Assembly (NCBI GenBank): GCA_947452455.1
Contig: CANGBX010000004.1
Coordinates: 124,001-188,000, forward strand
Length of the DNA: 64,000 nucleotides
Direction: 5' to 3'
Source: Beijerinckiaceae bacterium
Lineage (GTDB): Bacteria; Pseudomonadota; Alphaproteobacteria; Rhizobiales; Beijerinckiaceae
Positions 61,301 through 64,000 of the stretch are shown piece by piece; within the stretch, counting starts at the first letter, position 1; each line of letters opens with the position of its first letter. A model generated the notes under the pieces. It worked only from the letters and a program-made list of their open reading frames with translations. It did not search any database and had not been told where the DNA came from. Position numbers and translations under genes: made by a program.

Positions 61301-62437
61301 TTCATATTGTCCACTCGTTGGAACATCGAAACGGCCGCCCCGTCGAACCGGTGACGATGATGAGTCAGAAATCTTAATGCGTCCCGCAGTCTCAAAGCCT
61401 GCATCGCCGCCAGGCTTCCAGGGGATCAGTCGCCATTCGTTTTCCGCAATGGAGCGATATTCAGCATCAAACTCAACCGTCGCCTCCGATCGACCGCCTT
61501 GATCATTGAAAAAGGAAAGCCCACGGTCGAAAGAGATATCGATACTGATTTCGCGTGCTTGGGCTCGGGAAGAAATCATCCGCCATCCGCTGGCGGCTGT
61601 TAAATTGATCGAGAGATTGTCTTCTTCGATTCTCTTCGTATAGAGCGTGATCGGGTCATCATCTGGCCAGCCCTCACGGACTTCATATTCAACCCCATCA
61701 AAAGCCGTGATGGGGGTTGCTCCAATTCGGATATCTTCGATTTGAAGCGGGCCGTAACCGACGAGTAGTAACAGGCGCATATAGCGTTCATTGCCGACCG
61801 TCTCGGTATAGGGCTTGGCGGCCAAAATCGGGAATAGCTGGCGCCGTCCATAGACCCTCGGAATGGGACCATAAGGATTGAGACGATTGGTTGTTCCGGT
61901 AATTGAATAGGCTGGCGCTGTAAGTCCGCCATCAGAATTTCGTAAGGCTTGATGAGGGGTTGGCGCAATTGCATTTACAAGCAATGAGCCAACCATGGTG
62001 ATGGCGCCTGCAATAGCAAGTTTAGTTAGCCCCATCGTTGTGAAAACACCTGCTGCATTGACGGCAGATACCTCGACGCCAAACAATCCAGCCGTCAGAG
62101 CAGGTGCTGCCCATGCTGCGAAGGCGATGACTGCAATGGCTCCGATGATGGCGAGAGGATTCTTGCCTCCGCCTCCGCCGCCCATGGCATTTACGCGTAC
62201 AAACAGACGCGCATTGGGTTTGGGACGAATACGCGCCCACCACTCTCGTGGCACCTCCTCATCATCGACATAGACTTGGAGATAGGGCCAATAATGTTCA
62301 GGCAGGTCGGACGCTATGAGCATTTGAGCAAGGCTCAAACCGGATGGCGAAAATCGCTCCTCACGGTCACTGGAAAATGGACGCGGAATCACTGTCCAGC
62401 GAATCTGAGTGTCGTCAGGATAGCAATCAAGCGGCAT
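58319..62437 (-). CDS. TipJ/gpJ-type tail tip protein
   Basis: 1372 residues from the ATG at 62437 (MPLDCYPDDTQ); the open frame extends upstream over the NlpC gene. The largest tail gene: an N-terminal domain with a Gly-rich hydrophobic loop (about 100-170), a gpJ-like central part (PLQIEDIRIGATPI, GLTMIALRLKA) and several fibronectin III-like segments in the C-terminal half. It probably forms the tail tip that contacts the host. The C-terminus ends 15 bases before the plus-strand moron gene (convergent). Confidence 0.88.
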   Translation of the reverse strand: MPLDCYPDDTQIRWTVIPRPFSSDREERFSPSGLSLAQMLIASDLPEHYWPYLQVYVDDEEVPREWWARIRPKPNARLFVRVNAMGGGGGGKNPLAIIGAIAVIAFAAWAAPALTAGLFGVEVSAVNAAGVFTTMGLTKLAIAGAITMVGSLLVNAIAPTPHQALRNSDGGLTAPAYSITGTTNRLNPYGPIPRVYGRRQLFPILAAKPYTETVGNERYMRLLLLVGYGPLQIEDIRIGATPITAFDGVEYEVREGWPDDDPITLYTKRIEEDNLSINLTAASGWRMISSRAQAREISIDISFDRGLSFFNDQGGRSEATVEFDAEYRSIAENEWRLIPWKPGGDAGFETAGRIKISDSSSSPVRRGGRFDVPTSGQYEIRIRRTTADATNPRQIDTASLSALRTITDEAPVTMSGLTMIALRLKAYEQINNQLQQISCIATSYLQVWDGSGWSWQISRNPAWAYCDVLRRRGLSQLMSDDRIDLVNIRSWAIACDEQAQDGELRWIFDGVVEGGSVAEVLRDISSHVRARYGIRDGKHSIVRDIPQTVPVLHITPRNSFNYVGRKQFIDLPHALKIRFINPDKDWQEDERIVYADGYDANNADRFETVDMMGCTRPAQAWREGRYHLAVGKLRPETHEVYQDVEALRATDGDLVMFAHDVIMVGISSGRIKARILDGDVISGLLLDEPAPMQAGKNYAIRIRRGDGASQVLPVVTSESNTGHLALVTPLPVMLAPEPGDLFQFGEAGREAYPMLVKGIEPGPNLTAKIVLIPAAPGVHQADSSEIPQFESYITRPFQIELVRPAAPVIWNAVSDESVLVRGPDGRSIPRILVRLYPPGSDALNFPDGIEVRYRETGNTGPWSAVPTQPADALSVAIQPVEDGKFYDLRLRFVTSNGLGSDWTELQAHKVIGRTTPPSSILGFVGERRADGVQLTWDPVSALDLVGYEIRSGPSWDAASIVTTRHRGTTLFVALSDADERIFHIKAIDEIGLVSLVASSITAAVAPPDGVTNFDVIPQGDHVRASWEPVMGTGIEYELRAGTTWGTGRFVGRAAGNHLVALWPIRQAMDETFWLKAISSAGLYSDTAAYATTRLAPMTGRNAVLVSDRQALNWPGVTQGLEVIGGNLLALARSGSTTISRGEYVFPVTFDRIWRARNWVEAHVGTTPADDLIWDGAIFAWQDPEAASAWLPLGDVDGATVQSQIALEAPIANDLIEGFRLAGAISGMRGSSPSQSANLTYAPARFDQGLKVGGGTKAGWSVEIPSEFSTTFDVRLDQVLNEPTVYLALTGASGTLRLIWSPENDAFALEDDFGRRVIAALMRRSGDIITFGICQTPTMRKLFAASAQTGISTSGAEPFLPMGAFSGAQLHPA

Positions 62438-62843
62438 GACGATAAAATCCAAGAACGCGACGATCCCAGCGTGAGCCCCTGCCGCAACTCTCAATGATGC
62501 TGTCGCAGTCCTTTTCGATGTGGAGCATCACGTCCGTCGTGACGACGACGCCAACATGAATGGGACGTCCCATCACTCTCAGCAAAATTCCATCACCAGG
62601 CCTCTCAGTCCCTTGTGCGACTGGGACCCAAAGCCGAATACGTTCATCCATCAGTGTGACAAGTAGGTCGTGATCTTCACCGGGCTGATAAGCGATACCT
62701 TCATATTCAGGAACGCTACCTCCGAATTGCTCGTTGATGACGAGGCGAAGAAGTCCATAACAATCCAGTCCTGATCGATCTCGGCCGCCTTCCTTGAAAG
62801 GTAGCCCCACATAGGAGACGACCCAATCAGGAACAGCCGGCAT
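62427..62843 (-). CDS. NlpC/P60 tail assembly peptidase (gpK-like)
   Basis: 138 residues. Catalytic Cys28 in LDCYGLLRL, and PIHVGVVV with the histidine, mark an NlpC/P60 cysteine peptidase. Such proteins sit at tail tips and open the cell wall during DNA entry. The gene start overlaps the preceding stop by one base and the end overlaps TipJ by 11 bases. Confidence 0.9.
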   Translation of the reverse strand: MPAVPDWVVSYVGLPFKEGGRDRSGLDCYGLLRLVINEQFGGSVPEYEGIAYQPGEDHDLLVTLMDERIRLWVPVAQGTERPGDGILLRVMGRPIHVGVVVTTDVMLHIEKDCDSIIESCGRGSRWDRRVLGFYRHAA

Positions 62844-63310
62844 TAGAATGCTCCCGGAAAACGAGCGGGTGTCATTTGTTCGCAGACGGGTTCGGACAGA
62901 ATGTCCTCATAAACGAGATCACCTGAGATCTCCGCGGCGTCCCAAGTGACATTGCGCAATCGCATCCCTGCATATTCAACCTCAACGAGATCTGGCTGAT
63001 CAGCGAGGATGACACGCAGTGTCACGCTTGGCGGCTCCGCGATCGTGCGTACCTCATCAACGATCAATCGCTGTGTATTATCGATCCGGATCCGAGCAAT
63101 CATCGGCCTGTCAGGGCTTTCAGGCGGAAGCTCAACTTCGAATGGGTAACCTATATAGGTCCAGCCTTGATGAACGACATCTTGATTGTCATTGACGATC
63201 CTGATCGGTGCGCTGAGGCCATTCGCATTGAGTTCTAAAAGGACGAGCCAGACTTTGTCTGTCGCTTCAGCATGAGCAGCGATACGTCCGGCTGAAGAAA
63301 TATTCCTCAT
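62843..63310 (-). CDS. DUF1833 phage tail protein
   Basis: 155 residues with the DUF1833 pattern: IRIVNDNQDVVHQGWTYIGYPFEVELP, ARIRIDNTQRLIVDEVR and ending in TPARFPGAF. A conserved minor tail protein found between tape-measure-side genes and NlpC. Start overlaps the preceding stop by four bases. Confidence 0.85.
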   Translation of the reverse strand: MRNISSAGRIAAHAEATDKVWLVLLELNANGLSAPIRIVNDNQDVVHQGWTYIGYPFEVELPPESPDRPMIARIRIDNTQRLIVDEVRTIAEPPSVTLRVILADQPDLVEVEYAGMRLRNVTWDAAEISGDLVYEDILSEPVCEQMTPARFPGAF

Positions 63311-63663
63311 GCCAACTGTTCCAACTTGATGGCTGCAGAAAAGAGCGTCCCCGTGACTGCAGAAATGCGAGGAACTTCCATGAAGCGAAACTCGCCTACT
63401 GAGCCTTCTCGTGGATGAACCCAGCTAAAGGGCAACGAGCCTCCGGCTGTGGTGTTTTCAAAGAATAGCTTCAATGTATCAGCTTGAGTTTTAGTTACGC
63501 GAAATGTGGCTTCAAACTGTCGTGGTGCTGATGTAAGTCGTCGTCTCGTTTTTGCGGCACCTACATCCATGGCGGTTCGCAATACCGTTTCAGCGAAACG
63601 CTCTTGATAGCCCCCGACTGTAGGTCTCTGAGGAAGACTTGGTGGCCAAACGAGATTGGTCAC
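63307..63663 (-). CDS. Minor tail protein
   Basis: 118 residues. Beta-rich, with FEATFRVTKTQADTLKLFFEN and LPFSWVHPREGSVGEFRFMEVP. It lies between the tape-measure-like end and DUF1833, where small tail-assembly proteins are found. It overlaps the DUF1833 gene by four bases (ATGA). Confidence 0.8.
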   Translation of the reverse strand: MTNLVWPPSLPQRPTVGGYQERFAETVLRTAMDVGAAKTRRRLTSAPRQFEATFRVTKTQADTLKLFFENTTAGGSLPFSWVHPREGSVGEFRFMEVPRISAVTGTLFSAAIKLEQLA

Positions 63664-63667
63664 TCGA

Positions 63668-64000
63668 TCAGACCCTCTTTGTCATGCGCCGAGATCCATA
63701 AGTTTCCGCTTGAGCTCGATCCAAGCGTCCATTGCGAATGGCCTCATCAATCTTGTCTTCAATGAAGACAGCGATTTCCTTTTTGCCATCTGAGCCCTTA
63801 CGCTGTTCTGTTCTGGCGGCAGGCTGATCCCGTCCAATTCGCATGTCATAAATGCTCACTTGGACATCATTGGCTGCAGTTGCGGGGCGCATCTGGCTCA
63901 ACCTGTCCATGTTCCAGCGATGACGAGGATCGTTGCGGGTCAAGACCTCTTCTCCCCGCAGGCCGACAAAGGGAACCTCATCTGGCCGCAATCCAAGCAT
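63668..64000 (-). CDS. Phage tail protein C-terminus, probably tape measure (cut by window)
   Basis: 110 residues that run off the window edge; an ATG coincides with the last three bases but is probably internal. GEEVLTRNDPRHRW and the basic helical end (EAIRNGRLDRAQAETYGSRRM) fit the C-terminal end of tape-measure proteins. Confidence 0.65.
   Translation of the reverse strand: MLGLRPDEVPFVGLRGEEVLTRNDPRHRWNMDRLSQMRPATAANDVQVSIYDMRIGRDQPAARTEQRKGSDGKKEIAVFIEDKIDEAIRNGRLDRAQAETYGSRRMTKRV

Noticed and set aside
1-64000. CRISPR arrays or insertion sequences
   Set aside because: No evenly spaced direct repeats and no transposase gene were seen.

Overview
This window looks like an alphaproteobacterial chromosome segment of moderate GC, carrying a mobile accessory island followed by a prophage. 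The assignment is tentative. It rests on the type of large serine recombinase at the left edge, a DUF3293-metK pair, a TipJ/DUF1833/NlpC tail module and the general character of the proteins. No tRNA, rRNA, CRISPR array or insertion sequence was found.

Left part (1-14.4 kb). A large serine recombinase, cut by the window edge, is followed by about 600 bases without a gene. A run of minus-strand genes then encodes a SIR2-like NADase with a 945-residue partner, an Hsp70/actin-like ATPase coupled to a SNF2 helicase, and a separate XRE-regulator operon closed by a clear terminator. Two further small operons of unknown role follow.

Middle (14.4-34.4 kb). A plus-strand operon encodes an unknown protein and a RecB-nuclease/SF1-helicase fusion. 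Next comes a candidate SAM riboswitch plus attenuator controlling DUF3293-metK, an unknown protein and a zinc-ribbon protein. Facing it is a translationally coupled five-gene minus-strand operon: retron reverse transcriptase with a roughly 600-residue N-terminal extension, DNA methyltransferase, unknown protein, MoxR-type AAA ATPase, and HExxH/VWA protein. Upstream of this reverse transcriptase lie two tandem msr-msd-like RNAs. They share the msr hairpin core and a 3' element but differ in their a1/a2 repeats and msd. Phosphatase, WYL-regulator, lipoprotein and small-protein genes follow.

BREX (34.4-47.2 kb). A complete type 3 BREX operon (brxF, brxC, pglX, brxHII, pglZ, brxA) is preceded by a Phd/YefM-like regulator with a palindromic operator. 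A macrodomain/HEPN pair, an N-formylglutamate amidohydrolase-like gene and a secreted HtrA-like protease follow.

Prophage (51.2-64 kb, minus strand). In transcription order: the end of a tail protein (probably tape measure), DUF1833, NlpC/P60, TipJ, tail-fibre genes, then an unusual cassette and a lysis module (muralytic enzyme with a C-terminal membrane anchor, Rz, Rz1). The cassette is a tail fibre ending in an Asn-Cys repeat, an unknown protein, a 2OG-Fe(II) oxygenase-like protein and a radical SAM/SPASM maturase. It looks like a phage tail fibre modified in the manner of a RiPP.

The strongest candidates for something undescribed are the double-RNA retron with its methyltransferase/MoxR/VWA cassette and the prophage radical-SAM/Cys-repeat tail fibre. 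The SNF2-Hsp70-SIR2 run and a palindromic GTCA(R)-N3-(Y)TGAC-ACCCC motif shared by several island promoters come next. Functions are inferred from motifs read by eye; no database search was run.
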